Below are positions 34,601 to 43,738 of a DNA stretch of 64,000 bases, piece after piece (the first letter of the stretch is position 1; each line of letters starts with the position of its first letter). Source of the stretch: Nematopogon swammerdamellus (lineage: Eukaryota; Arthropoda; Insecta; Lepidoptera; Adelidae); assembly GCA_946902875.1 (NCBI GenBank), contig OX336353.1:17187151-17251150 (forward strand), written 5' to 3'. The notes under the pieces were generated by a model. It made no database searches, was not told the origin of the DNA, and worked only from the letters and a program-made list of their open reading frames with translations. Made by a program: the position numbers and the translations under genes.

Positions 34601-37600
34601 AAACATGATTTTTTTTTTTTTTTTTTTTATTGAAACTGACTTGATCTTTAACTTTTAGTGCAAAAGCTGCAAATTGGTGAATTTATTCTTCACATCATGT
34701 GGGCACTTTTGTTTAATGGAGTGTGTTAATATGTACTAATTTTATGCTTCGGCGTGAAAGACCTTATTGCGTCGTAGCAAGAGTAGCTATTTATTTATGT
34801 GTCTTTCTATCTTTGTAGAGTTATCTTTCTGTACTCTCTTTAGTACTATTAATTTAGTACTGACCTGTAGGTCTGTGGAAGCAACTAAAAAAAATGGTCC
34901 GTGTTATCCAGCCAGTTCAGTGAAGCCGACACAACCAAAGGGAAGCACTGACATGGCACGCAGTGCACCAAGGTGTTGTGGGATCACATCACGGCTGTGG
35001 TACATGACGAAAACAACCGTGCCAGCTTACGTAAAAAAAGTTTCCTTTAACAGTGCGATAGCAATATTGTTTTTACAGACATATTCATTTGGACAATTCT
35101 AAAAGCTCATTGGTGCCCATAATTCCACCCTTCAACCTCTTGTATAAGGGGTGTCTTAGTCACTAAGCTATCCGAAACTTTCATATGCCCACAATTTCAT
35201 AAGGTTTTCGACAGCAACCAGTTTTAAGTTAAGTTATTTCAATCACATTCTGAAATTTCGCACGATAGCTACCACAGAAAACAACTACTACGCTGCAATA
35301 TTTGCTCACGCTATCAACACTAGTTCCCTCATCAAATACTGACTTTTGCCCGCCGCTACGCTCGCGGCATTCGTTAGTTAGGGATATGCAGCAGGGTACC
35401 CTTTTTAAAATCATCTAATAAATAAAATCTAAACTGGAGATCCTATACCGCAGTAGGCGGTTCTTCTCACCAGCACAACTATTTGTGTTGTACAAATTGC
35501 AGATTGTACAATACCGGTGATGGAATACGGTGCGGTAGATTTGGCTATTTCGGTACCTCTGGACCCTCAGCACAACCACCCATACAGGTTTTTATGAAAG
35601 AAAGTGGTACTACTCTTAGTTCATACATCATTTTGATATACACGGTGTTGCAGTTGCCCCCGTAATATTTTTAACTGACATAAGGGGGTAATTCTATATG
35701 TGAAAGTAAACAACTTCTGTGAAAAAAAAAAAATTTTTGAAAAAAAAAAATTTTTTTTCCATTCAAATTTTAATTACCTATTCTCAAAATGTATGGAGAA
35801 AAAAAATTGTTTTTCTTCAAATAAAAAAGTCGTAGAACAAAAGTTGTTATATTTCACGTACAGAACTTTCGGGTTTTACGGTTGGGGTTGCAACACCGTG
35901 TATATTTATCTCAAACAGATTAGCCTAGCCCAGGTTAATTTAAGAGGTGCGGTTGTACTTTTTTTGTGCCTCACGGAATGCTTTTCTTCCACTGCTCAGT
36001 CTAGAGATATACCGCCTATAACCATCCTGAGATAATATGCTACCTCTATGTGAAAACCGCCGGTAAACTGTTTGTCATATTTGAGTTTAACTTACGTACA
36101 GACAGACAGATATTGCTATTTATAATATTAGAAGAGATAGTATTGTTTGCAAACAGTTACATACTCCGACAGCGGCGCTAGGAAGGTTTAGTGAATGCAA
36201 TGCCTTGATCTCAACCTTGATATGTTGCGACCTTGAGCGACACAAGTTTTAGAACTTTGAACCATATTGTGGTGTTTGTTTCGAAGGGTGAATTGATTAT
36301 TATTATATCATTTGACAGATACACCCTTTAACCCTTTAACAAAACTTTTATAATTTTAGAAATTGTTTTTAAAGAAACTCAAAAATGCATAGTCCGAGTA
36401 CAGTAAAATTTTAATTCACATTTGTGCATGATAAATAAATCTGCCTATCCTACTCTTGATGAAAATAATTACTAATTATATTATCAATCAATACCTACTA
36501 ATAATAAATCTGTAAGAGATAGTCGTGGAGTAATTTACTTTGTTTTATGAGATATTGCGTTTGTATACTCTATGTATGATACTAAAACTAAATTGACGAT
36601 TTTTAGAAATCATTTCTGTATGTATTTTGATCATCCGAATTCGAGGAAACTTAGTACAAGCACATTTAACTATAAGTGACACAGGATAGGCTAAATAAAA
36701 TTCAGTTCCGGTTACGCTAAGATGTGGCTCTCGTACAAACCAAATTGTTCTGCGCGCTGAAATAAAGGTACGGTAGCGGGCTTACTTACTTTCTTCTTTT
36801 TAAATACGAATTTCACGCGAGCAAAGCCACGGGCAAAGCTAGTAATATATAAATATATTATATTCATTTACGGATGGTAGTTGTACATGAAATTGACGCT
36901 AAGCTCATTATGAAGAGAGCTTGGAAAACATCTCCGGAGGGATCAACAGAATATGGATAGGTAGAGATAGTTAGTTCGAGAGCAAGACTGTTGGTTCTCC
37001 GCGTCCTAGTCACTGCAGACTAGCTGACGAGGGCTTGCCGTGAACCGAAACATAGCGCATGCTGAATAACTACACAGAGTGGCCACTCCCTAGTCCCGAC
37101 ATTGATAGACACCAATCTCTACTGCCAATGCCTGCCAAACCGGATGGAACAAATTGTGACAAGTTCGAGCGCAGTCTAACTGCCATATGAATGATCAATA
37201 AACAATACAATGGGGTGAGATGCAGTGGGTCTATTGTTTTAATATTAGTATTTTTATATTGTCAGTCAGTCAGTCAGTGTGTAAGCGTCCACTGCTGGAC
37301 ATACGCCTCTCCAATTTTCCTCCAGTCCTCCCGGCCTTCAGCGGTACGGAACCACTGCTTTCCGCCGACGCACTTGATGTCGTCGTCCCACCTGGCGGGT
37401 TGTCTTCCCTCACTGCGTTTTCCTGTCCAAGGCCGCCAGTGTAGGACGCGGTTACTCCAACGGTCGTCGTCTCTTCGGCTGACGTATCCAGCCCACTGCC
37501 ACTTGAGCTTAGCCACCCGGTGTCCAATATCGGCTACTTTGGTGTGTCGGCGGATTTTTTTTTTTTTTACGTAATCTGACACGGTTGGCTACATCACCTA

Positions 37601-40600
37601 CAACATCCGTGATGTCAGCCCATAACACCGGGTGAACTTGGTGCCACGTCAGTGTTCCCTTCGGTCATGCCGGCTACACTGAACTGGACGGAAAACACAA
37701 ACTATTTATACATAGCCGTTTCGACCGACCTTTCATTCAGTGCGGTGGTACCAACCCGGGCTGGTTAAACCCTACCACCTAGTAATATAAAAAGGGAGTC
37801 ATATCCCTTATTCGCCTTTTACGACATACACGGGGAGAGATGCAGTGGGACTATTCTTTTAAAGTAATGGCCCCACAAGGTTGTTGCCTTGTTACGCACC
37901 AGTACAGTTTATTTTGTACTCAAACAATACTCACTCGCTATTCTCCTTGCTTCTCTCAACGTGCTTCTTGATATCGGCGAGCGACGAATCCACTCGGCTC
38001 AGAAAGTCATCGAAGCTCTTCTTCTCATCGGGGCTGCCCGGCGGGAAGTGGTGGCTCGGCACGACGGCTATGGAGGCTCGGTGGCTCGGCGGCGCCAGCG
38101 GCTCGGTCACCCGCTCGCCCGTCTCGTAGTACGGCGAGTCCTTCGTCACGGGTATGAGGAGGTACTCGCGGAGGAACAGGCTGTCTGATGCGAACATTCG
38201 GTTCGCGCGGCGTATCTTCTCAGTCTGTACGGCGGGAATACAATTAGAATATTAATTCTATATCTTCGTGGTCACAGCAAAAACTAAACCAGACAGCTTC
38301 TAACACAAACATCCGAAAGCACTTCATAACAAATCGAGTGGTGAACGCCTGGAATAAACTCCCACAGGATGTGATTGACCTTCAAAAACCGATTAGATAA
38401 ATACATAAAAAGTACATCAACAAACAAATAGCAACAGTGCCCAAGTACGAAAATTAAAAAAAAAAAAAAAAAAAAACAATCATTCATTATCTGAAAAAAA
38501 AACTGATATGAACACATCAGCTAGAGCTGCTTGTTCATTAAAAAAAAAAAAAAAATAAATATCGCACACCAATAGGTAATAATAGAACAAAAAGAATACA
38601 CATGTTTCTCAAGTTATTGTTTACTACAGTATCTTGTAGGTAACTATTTTATTTATGGAACATCTTAATTAAATATTTATTAAATACAATTAGGTAGATA
38701 CTAATTTGATGGTAAGTTGAATATATTCCAAAATTTCTTTGGTTATGCATATGCCTAAAAAGTTAACATAGGTAGTATCTGTGCTCTGTTCGTGGTAAAG
38801 TTGGTTTAATACGAAATGGGATTTAAACTCAACTCATAAAAACAATCCATTCTGTTTAACTTTTACCCGCATAAGTCACTAAGGGAGAGACCGTAGGCTA
38901 AGCTGCGTTCACATAAACTACATTTTTGAATAAATTTACGTCACTTAGGGCGAGGCCGAGCGTCGAGCTGCGTTTAGGTAAACGATAATATACTCTATCA
39001 AAGAAAGTAACTCCAAAACATCACAGATCTTATTAGTGGAAACCTGTAAATCACATGAAAGGAAACATCATCAAATCAATTCAAAATACACTTTACGGTA
39101 AACCATAATAAGTACAAACAAGAAACACAAAAGGTGAGTATAATGCTGTGTAGCATTCTTTACAAACCGACCTTTGGAAAGTGCAGAAGTGCACGGCGTA
39201 TTCCCAAATTTTGATTGTTAACTCCGTTATTAGATATTTTGGATGAACGATTCGGATGAAATTTTGTATTTAGGTCATGTTATTTTTTTTTCAAGTTTAT
39301 CTAGACAGGTGTAGACACGGAGCGTGAGCGAAGCTCGTTCACCCAGGTACTCCTTTCAATATGTGGTAACAATGCAATTTAAGTATTCCAATTATAAAAC
39401 ATTCAATGCAAACATAATATACATTTGTAGAATTGTGAGTAAAAGTGCTAAACGTTTGCGGCCGATGACCGAGTAAATTTCCTTTGTCGCCTCTTATCTA
39501 CCATCACGTGGGTGTGTGTGTGCGTGTGGATTAATATGGTCATGCAAGAAAGAACTAAGTAATATGCTTAATTAGAAAAAAAAAACTATAACAATTTTAA
39601 CCCTTTCCGTTCTGAAATGGCTGGCTAGCCCCAAACCATTTTTTTTTATGTAAACCAACGTGAGTGGCTGTGCCGAGAGACCAATGGTGCAGTCGACAGA
39701 GCCAAAATCACCTTTCCTCGCGAAACCACGCTCAGTTAGGTACCATGCCAGCAGATTTGCGGACTGTTGCTAGGCTGCCTAGCCTGTTAATATGATGCTT
39801 GAAGACACCCAGGTTAAAGGATTCGGTAACACACTCGCCGGAAGACAGTTCCACACCCTAGCGGTGCGACAAAGAAACGATTTAGAGAACCGATGGGTTC
39901 TCAAAAGCCCAATGTCAACAACAAAAGGGTGCTGAGCTTCTCTATGACGAGTCATTTACTACCGATGCCTTCCGGAATGGCTGGCCGACCCCGGTGGGCG
40001 GCACCAAAAATACTGCTAATAAAGTGATTTGAGCCAATTTCTCTTATAGAACGGGAATAGTTGATTTTAAAAAATTCTTGCGATTTTCCCCACACGCTAG
40101 TAACACTCCGTCATTACACAGAAACAAATAAATTCAGACGGCTGTCACCTTTGTTCTACATCATTTCCGTCAGATGTGGAATGGAATCTAGCCGTACTGT
40201 ATTTCGTGTACTGTACTTGAAGAGTATGTTTACCAACACATTAATATGCAATTTGTATGGGGGAATTGTCAATTTTAGAGTAGAAAAATTCGGAAAACAA
40301 TGACTAGCGTGTTTTCTTTCCCCTGTAGTTTTTAAATTTAAATAAAAGATTGTGTACTTCTAAATAAGTGATTCCTCACTTGTGTCACATTGTTTTATAG
40401 GTAATTTCATTGGCATTATCGGTCCAATTAATTTATTGATCTCACTTTATTATTTTATGGAATATGTGAGTTTATTTGCATAAGCGCGGCGCCGAATCGC
40501 CAGACAAACATAGTCATTCATGCAGTCCGTACCGTCGACATCCATTGTGTCAGCACAGACGACGGATTATATGGTAGCACATTCTGGTCTAGTGCTAATT

Positions 40601-41284
40601 CAGCAAATTTTTCTTATTAAAAAGAGAGATAATGTTCGATAGGTTTTTTTTTTGGCAATCGACTTTTTAAGACATTTTGGCCAGTGTCATGTAAGTGAGG
40701 GTTTAAAAATTTTCCGTTGACATCAAGCACACTACAAACTACTCTTCACTCAAACAGAAAAATATATTCTGGCGTTTTCTTATTTCGCCTCCAGTTTCTT
40801 GGTTTATTTTTTTTGGATTGACAACAGTCAACTTTCATTTCTTTAAAAAAATTCGTTGTGTTTGAATGTGATCTCTTTTACAGATGTGTAGGTACATTGA
40901 TTGCATCGTAAGTAAATGAGGACAGTGTTTGACCTGAAGTTATTCCTGAGTTAGACGCCGTTGTGTTTATGGCGTAATATAAACATGTTTACGTGAAGAT
41001 AACCAGCTGAGAGTGAAAGTAGAATGTTAGCGTTGCACCGTGAGAACTCTTACTTCCAGTAACTGGCCGCGCGGGGAATACAGATAACTAAACGAAGAAC
41101 TCACCGTAATGCCATATTTGAGTGCGATACCCTGCAAAGTGTCTCCCTGAACCATAGTATGTTTTATATATTCGTCTCCAGCACGGCGGCGCGAGCTCGT
41201 GCTGCCATATTTGCGCAATGGCCGCGCCGCGTCGCGGATGCACGCGCGCTCATCGGCGCCCGACCACAGCCTCTCTTCTTCCAT
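25632..41284 (-). CDS. LysM-domain protein, LYSMD1/2-like
   Basis: Three minus-strand coding exons: 41284-41105, 38224-37935 and 25869-25632, with GT-AG junctions and matching phases (0 and 2), giving 235 residues. The ATG at 41284 begins MEEERLWSGA. KYGSTSS is followed by a single LysM domain at about residues 42-86: TMVQGDTLQGIALKYGIT, then the exon junction, then TEKIRRANRMF and LLIPV. This layout and the motif order match eukaryotic LYSMD1/LYSMD2. The C-terminal half is low-complexity (Pro/Ala-rich) and ends DELFQL, close to the usual end of this family. There is no signal peptide or membrane segment, so an intracellular protein is expected; the molecular role of the family is not settled. 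Introns are 2.9 and 12.1 kb, filled with transposons. The gene is head to head with mRpS23. Confidence 0.9.
26150..26720 (-). mobile_element. Degraded LINE, CR1/Jockey-like reverse-transcriptase tail
   Basis: On the minus strand, fragments in two frames give RRFVSELEQTLRSISVWGRS and NLVEFNAFKTQI, then LGVLGVELSHDINFRRHIEG and RRYFTPGQRLLLYKSQMRSC. These are the post-catalytic part of a CR1/Jockey-type RT. A frameshift lies at about 26480-26560. It ends in the 'gcggcatgtggcgccggggc' tail and a T run (plus strand) at 26149-26162. It sits in intron 2 of the LysM gene. Confidence 0.75.
27366..27509. mobile_element. Short MITE with ~27-bp terminal inverted repeats
   Basis: The left end TTAAGGCCCACTTGCACCAA and the right end TTGGCGCAATTGGGCCTAA are inverted copies with few mismatches, followed inward by 'cacgaattta' and 'taaattcgtg'. 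TTAA overlaps the left end. No coding capacity. Confidence 0.8.
27533..27887. mobile_element. hAT-like MITE, 355 bp, 8-bp target duplication
   Basis: The ends TAGGGCTGCCATC and GATGGCAGCCCTA are perfect inverted repeats. TCTGCAGC flanks both sides (27525-27532 and 27888-27895). The interior has 'ccggatttgtcc' and 'aaatccggggtttt' motifs near the ends. Confidence 0.9.
28000..29850. repeat. Inverted ~66-bp minisatellite array
   Basis: Units contain 'gggcgaggccgaaggccgag', 'ctgcgttcagga' and 'cgaagaaagtaagtaac'. They run in plus orientation from about 28010 to 28745, switch to minus from 28746 to about 29330, to plus at 29385-29530, and to minus again to about 29850. Turning points are at 'gtaacaaagaagttacttt' (about 28740-28757) and near 29530. 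Two unit subtypes ('acagtaagtaactatggg' and 'aaagtaagtaacagaggg') tend to alternate. Confidence 0.92.
30326..30362. repeat. (ACAT)n microsatellite
   Basis: About nine 'acat' units inside the Helitron-like element. Confidence 0.9.
30931..31634. mobile_element. piggyBac-like non-autonomous element, TTAA-flanked
   Basis: It is bounded by TTAACCCTT at 30931 and AAGGGTTAA ending at 31634, i.e. TTAA target duplications and CCC...GGG ends typical of piggyBac. Near the left end 'gccctattgggccgc' pairs with 'gcggcccaatagggc' (15 bp, 30951-31012). No transposase. Confidence 0.6.
31785..32040. repeat. Dispersed 'gagtcgaactcgcgcac' repeat
   Basis: It has 'ccgaccaagtgcgagtcgaa' at its left and 'gggtcccgtacgatggatac' plus 'ggaaccctatat' at its right. 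A related piece at 45070-45225 has 'gttcgactcgcacttgaccg' and 'ggtcccgtacgtataagg'. A MITE is likely but the termini are not resolved. Confidence 0.5.
32225..32614 (+). mobile_element. SINE family A, full length, with tRNA-like and 5S-like promoter parts
   Basis: The 7-bp AATATTG flanks both sides (32218-32224 and 32615-32621). The head has an A-box-like 'tagctcagtgg' (32235-32245) and a B-box-like 'ggttcggattcc' (32339-32350). Between them is a segment very like 5S rRNA (about 32274-32317: 'gttaagcaacgctgggtgcg' then 'tcagtacttggatgggtgac'). The ~240-bp body and A tail follow. It would be transcribed by RNA polymerase III and copied by a LINE in trans. It lies in intron 2 of the LysM gene. 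Confidence 0.85.
33215..33325 (-). mobile_element. SINE body C fragment
   Basis: 'ccgacaatcgggctaagcag' and 'agtaatcggtgttgtgctgc' match body C of 6481 and 34030. An (ACAT)n run precedes it at about 33214-33232. Confidence 0.6.
33675..33970 (+). repeat. Dispersed repeat family E, copy 3
   Basis: Closely matches 4211-4500 and 22690-22985 ('aatcgctgcgtacgaaaatg', 'gtgtaaagtgattattgctt', end 'gaggcctgc'). Confidence 0.75.
34030..34350 (+). mobile_element. Mosaic SINE: head B joined to body C
   Basis: Head B ('actgcatctctccccgtgca', 'aaaaggcgactaagggataa') runs into body C ('gagtcatgcagcaggtgggc', 'gcagcacaacaccgattact') and ends near 'tgtcgggatacggcgtg'. Repeat F follows directly. Confidence 0.65.
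34365..34770 (-). repeat. Dispersed repeat family F, copy 2, split by a T run
   Basis: Reverse complement of 15540-16060, interrupted at 34610-34640 by about 20 T plus 'attgaaactgact', the tail of another retroposon inserted in it. Confidence 0.7.
34880..35040 (+). mobile_element. Degraded SINE body A
   Basis: 'gccagttcagtgaagccgac', 'agggaagcactgacatggca' and 'acaaccgtgccagcttac' are diverged versions of body A. The head is absent. Confidence 0.55.
35041..36496. other. Non-coding stretch with no supported gene
   Basis: AT-rich, with short degraded pieces (e.g. 'gacttttgcccgccgctacg' at about 35340, a Helitron-like end). Open frames here, such as 35700-36035, are Lys/Phe-rich products of A/T runs and are not supported as genes. 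Confidence 0.5.
36497..36842 (+). mobile_element. Short Helitron-like element
   Basis: Starts 'actaataataaatctgtaag' and ends 'gccacgggcaaagctag' + T. It shares ends and inner sequence with the large element at 27954-30482 but lacks its minisatellite, so it shows the ancestral layout. Confidence 0.65.
36885..37140 (+). mobile_element. RLE-type LINE 3' end, diverged
   Basis: It matches the ORF end and 3' UTR of the element at 21840-22085 ('attgacgctaagctcatta', 'actagctgacgagggcttg', 'gagtggccactccctagtcc') with many differences. It is followed by 'caaaccggatggaacaaatt', also found near 59208. Confidence 0.7.
37261..37560 (-). mobile_element. RTE-type LINE 3' end with (CAGT)n
   Basis: On the minus strand: AKLKWQWAGYVSRRDDDRWS, NRVLHWRPWTGKRSEGRQPA, and EDWRKIGEAYVQQWTLTH, the C-terminus of a lepidopteran RTE-like RT. 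This is the best-preserved copy in the window. It ends in a 'gtcagtcagtcagtcag' run at 37261-37277. Confidence 0.75.
37558..37880 (-). mobile_element. Mosaic SINE: head B joined to body A
   Basis: The T run at 37556-37568 is the A tail of the minus-strand element. Body A and then head B follow up to 'ggccccacaaggt'. It stops about 55 bp before exon 2 of the LysM gene. Confidence 0.7.
38225..39639. other. Intron 1 of the LysM gene, part with decayed repeats
   Basis: A run of about 22 A near 38456-38478 and 15 A near 38540 are tails of decayed retroposons. The segment 38870-39010 holds two diverged units ('cacttagggcgaggccgagc', 'gagctgcgtttaggtaaacg') of the minisatellite found in the Helitron-like element. 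No exon was recognised. Confidence 0.55.
39640..40000 (-). mobile_element. LINE 3' tail, second family
   Basis: Shares 'accatgccagcagatttgcg' and 'tcctcgcgaaaccacgctca' with 13465-13640. The left-edge T run (39640-39648) marks the A tail of a minus-strand insertion. No reading frame remains intact. Confidence 0.6.
40376..40505. repeat. Dispersed repeat shared with 51705-51835
   Basis: Both have 'cacattgtttt', 'taggtaatttcattg', 'cattattttatggaatatgt' or close variants, and end near 'gcgccgaa'. Type unknown. Confidence 0.6.
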
Positions 41285-41883
41285 TCCTTTAGCGAACGAA
41301 CGACGACACGACACAAAAAATCACGGAACTCAACTCAGACAGAGGAGGCAGACAGAACAGAACATTGCAGATGCAGAACAGACAGGTCAGACAGCAGAGT
41401 GGCTGACAGGCAGGTGACAGGGGGGCATATTATAACTTTTTTTTTTTATCCCTTTTTTGGGATAGGCAAAGGTAATATACCATGCAGCCTTGTCTGTTAT
41501 TTTTTTTCTTCAAATGGCAAGTGACCTCTTGACTTTTCAGTTGAGGTTCAATGTGGCCAGTGTCAAGTTGTAAGATCCAAGGCGTTTGACACCTGAAAGA
41601 CTTCCTGGCTCCTTCCTGGCTCCTTTGGCTCCTTTCGTGAACACTCGGCTCGAAACGAAACGTAACAAAAACGACATGCACCGCCTCAACATTAGGTTAG
41701 GGTTAATATAGAGAAGATGCGTCGCGTAGCGAGCGGCGCATCTTCTTTATATTAACCCTGGTTATTTTTTTTTTAAACCACTCAAAACATCACTTATACA
41801 TACCATACTTTCCTTCGAGCCGAAGTCTGCCGAAAGGAGCTAAAGAAGCCAGGAGGGAGCCAGGAAGTCTTTCAGGTGGCGCA

Positions 41884-41921
41884 CCGATAATCCGTCCGGC
41901 CGCGGCCGGACGGATTATCGG
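41884..41921. repeat. 38-bp perfect palindrome
   Basis: The half-site CCGATAATCCGTCCGGCCG is followed without spacer by its exact reverse complement. The centre is GGCCG|CGGCC and the match ends at A/A on both sides. It lies about 600 bp upstream of the LysM gene start codon, inside the foldback-like nest. Confidence 0.97.
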
Positions 41922-41954
41922 ATTTTCTTTTTGCTTGGCTTACCGTATACAGGG

Positions 41955-43550
41955 TTACTGGTAATTCGATGCATTCCTTTCGGGGGGTTATAGTAGAGGT
42001 AATTTGTGGTTTTTTTAACCATATAATTCCTATTCCGAAAATGCTTGGTTAACGAGTTATTTAAAATTTTTGTGTTTTTTTCGAAAACGTCAATCTTGCT
42101 ACCATTTTTTCTTAATAAAAAAAACCATTGCAATTTTTTTTTAGTTTTGTAATTATTTTCTAAACTACATAGCTTATCAATGCTTGATTGTACAAAATTA
42201 ATAAAATGGGATGCCACAAATAAAAACAGTACATGTTTAAACATGGAAAATACCAGAAATAAAAGCTTGGTTTCCTAATTGTACAATTTTTATTTCGAAA
42301 AATTTATACTACGTGAAGTGTATAAATCAGTGTAAAAACATTAGCATTTAAGCAGCTTTAAAATAAGATATTACTTATTACAATTAAGCATTTGGTTTCA
42401 TAAATAATAACTAAAAACCTTTAAAAAAAGGCGTATCCAGCGTATTGAAGAAGCCGCTGCAAAAATGAGAGAAAACTTTTCGGCGAGGATAAGTCGAACA
42501 GAATTACGTAAACGGGCACTAATGTAGGCATGCATTAGAAGAAGTGTACCGTGTGGGGTCGGTACTTAAAAAGATTAGCCCCACTGCATCAGGGATAAGG
42601 AAATTCGTCAGCCTCGGTAGCTCAGTGGTGTGGTCAGTCGACTGTTGTTAAGCACACCTGAGCGCGGTCAGTACTTGGATGGGTGACGACTCGACCGTTG
42701 GAGGCTGACCGTGGTTCGTATTCCACGTTAAACTGTAGCTCTATTCCCTTCTTACCTTACTAGGTGGTTTATCCCGGCCGGGTTGGTACCACCACACTGA
42801 GCGAAACGTCGGTCGAAACTGGTATGTAAATAGTTCGTGTTTTTCGTTCAGTTCAGTGTAGCCAGCGCGAAATAAAGGGAAGCACTGACATGGCACTTAG
42901 TTCACCCGTTGTTATGGGCTGACATCGCGGATCTTGTAGGTGATGTAGCCAGCCAACCGTGGTAGTTTCAATCAAAAAATAAAAATAAAAAAACACCAAT
43001 TTGAACCGGATTTAACGCAATAATAATGTAATTTTTTAAGTATCTTTTCATTCAGTACAGTAATGCTCCTGAAGCCTTTTTCAAAAGGTATTTAATTATT
43101 ATTTATGAAACCAAATGCTTTAAGGGTAATAAGTAATATCTCATTTTAAAGCTGCTTAAATGCTTATGTTTTTACACTGATTTGTACACTTCACGTAGTA
43201 TAAATTTTTCGAAATAAAAATTGTACAATTAGGAAACCAAGCTTTTATTTCTGGTTTCCATGTTTAAACATGTCCTGTTTTTATTTGTGGCATCCCATTT
43301 TATTAATTTTGTACAATCAAGCATTGCTATGCTATGTAGTTTAGAAAATAATTACAAAACTAAAAAAAAATTGCAATAGTTTTTTTTATTAAGAAAAAAT
43401 TGTAGCAAGATTGACGTTTTCGAAAAAAACACAAAATTTTAAATAACTCGTTTAACCAAGCATTTTCGGAATAGGAATTATATGGTTAAAAAAAACACAA
43501 ATTACCTCTACTATAACCCCCTGAAAGGAATGCATCGAATTACCAGTAAT
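41955..43550. mobile_element. Element with 476-bp inverted arms
   Basis: The arms at 41955-42430 and 43075-43550 are close reverse complements ('ttactggtaattcgatgcat' versus 'atgcatcgaattaccagtaa'). The left arm has a minus-strand frame of 109 codons (42244-41915) starting MFKHVLFLFVASHFINF; the right arm lacks it intact. The protein is not recognised. The 650-bp centre holds a SINE, so the two arms may be the ends of one foldback transposon or an inverted duplication. Confidence 0.75.
42545..42985 (+). mobile_element. SINE head-B fragment followed by a SINE family A copy
   Basis: A head-B piece ('gtaccgtgtggggtcggtac', 'ccccactgcatcagggataa') at 42547-42600 is followed by a family A SINE starting 'cagcctcggtagctcagtgg' at 42609. 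That SINE has the 5S-like 'gcgcggtcagtacttggatg' and the B-box-like 'ggttcgtattcc'. It ends near 'ccaaccgtggtagtttcaat' and an A-rich tail. Confidence 0.75.
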
Positions 43551-43738
43551 GATATGAATTATGATAGCTGTTGCGGACAGGCTGAATCATACAGAGAACT
43601 GAAACTCTGGTTCTAGCTAGTTGATTGATTGTCAATTGATCTCTGTGGCTTTTGGCTGTACGGTCAAACGACCTTCGCCTTTCTGTAAGGATAAAAAAGC
43701 CAAAAAAAATCATCTCTGTGGCTTTCTTTGTTGGTGAT

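Noticed and set aside
35700..36035. A 111-codon open frame
   Set aside because: Its first third is Lys/Phe produced by A and T runs, and no domain or splice site supports it.
41027..41314. LysM protein starting at MSCRRSFAKG
   Set aside because: That first codon is GTG, not ATG. The first ATG in frame is MEEERL at 41284, which fits the family start; the frame past 41105 is intron.
41915..42244. A secreted 109-residue protein (MFKHVLFLFVASHF...)
   Set aside because: It lies in one arm of a 476-bp inverted repeat and is not intact in the other arm. A hydrophobic start alone is weak evidence, so it was left as part of the mobile element.
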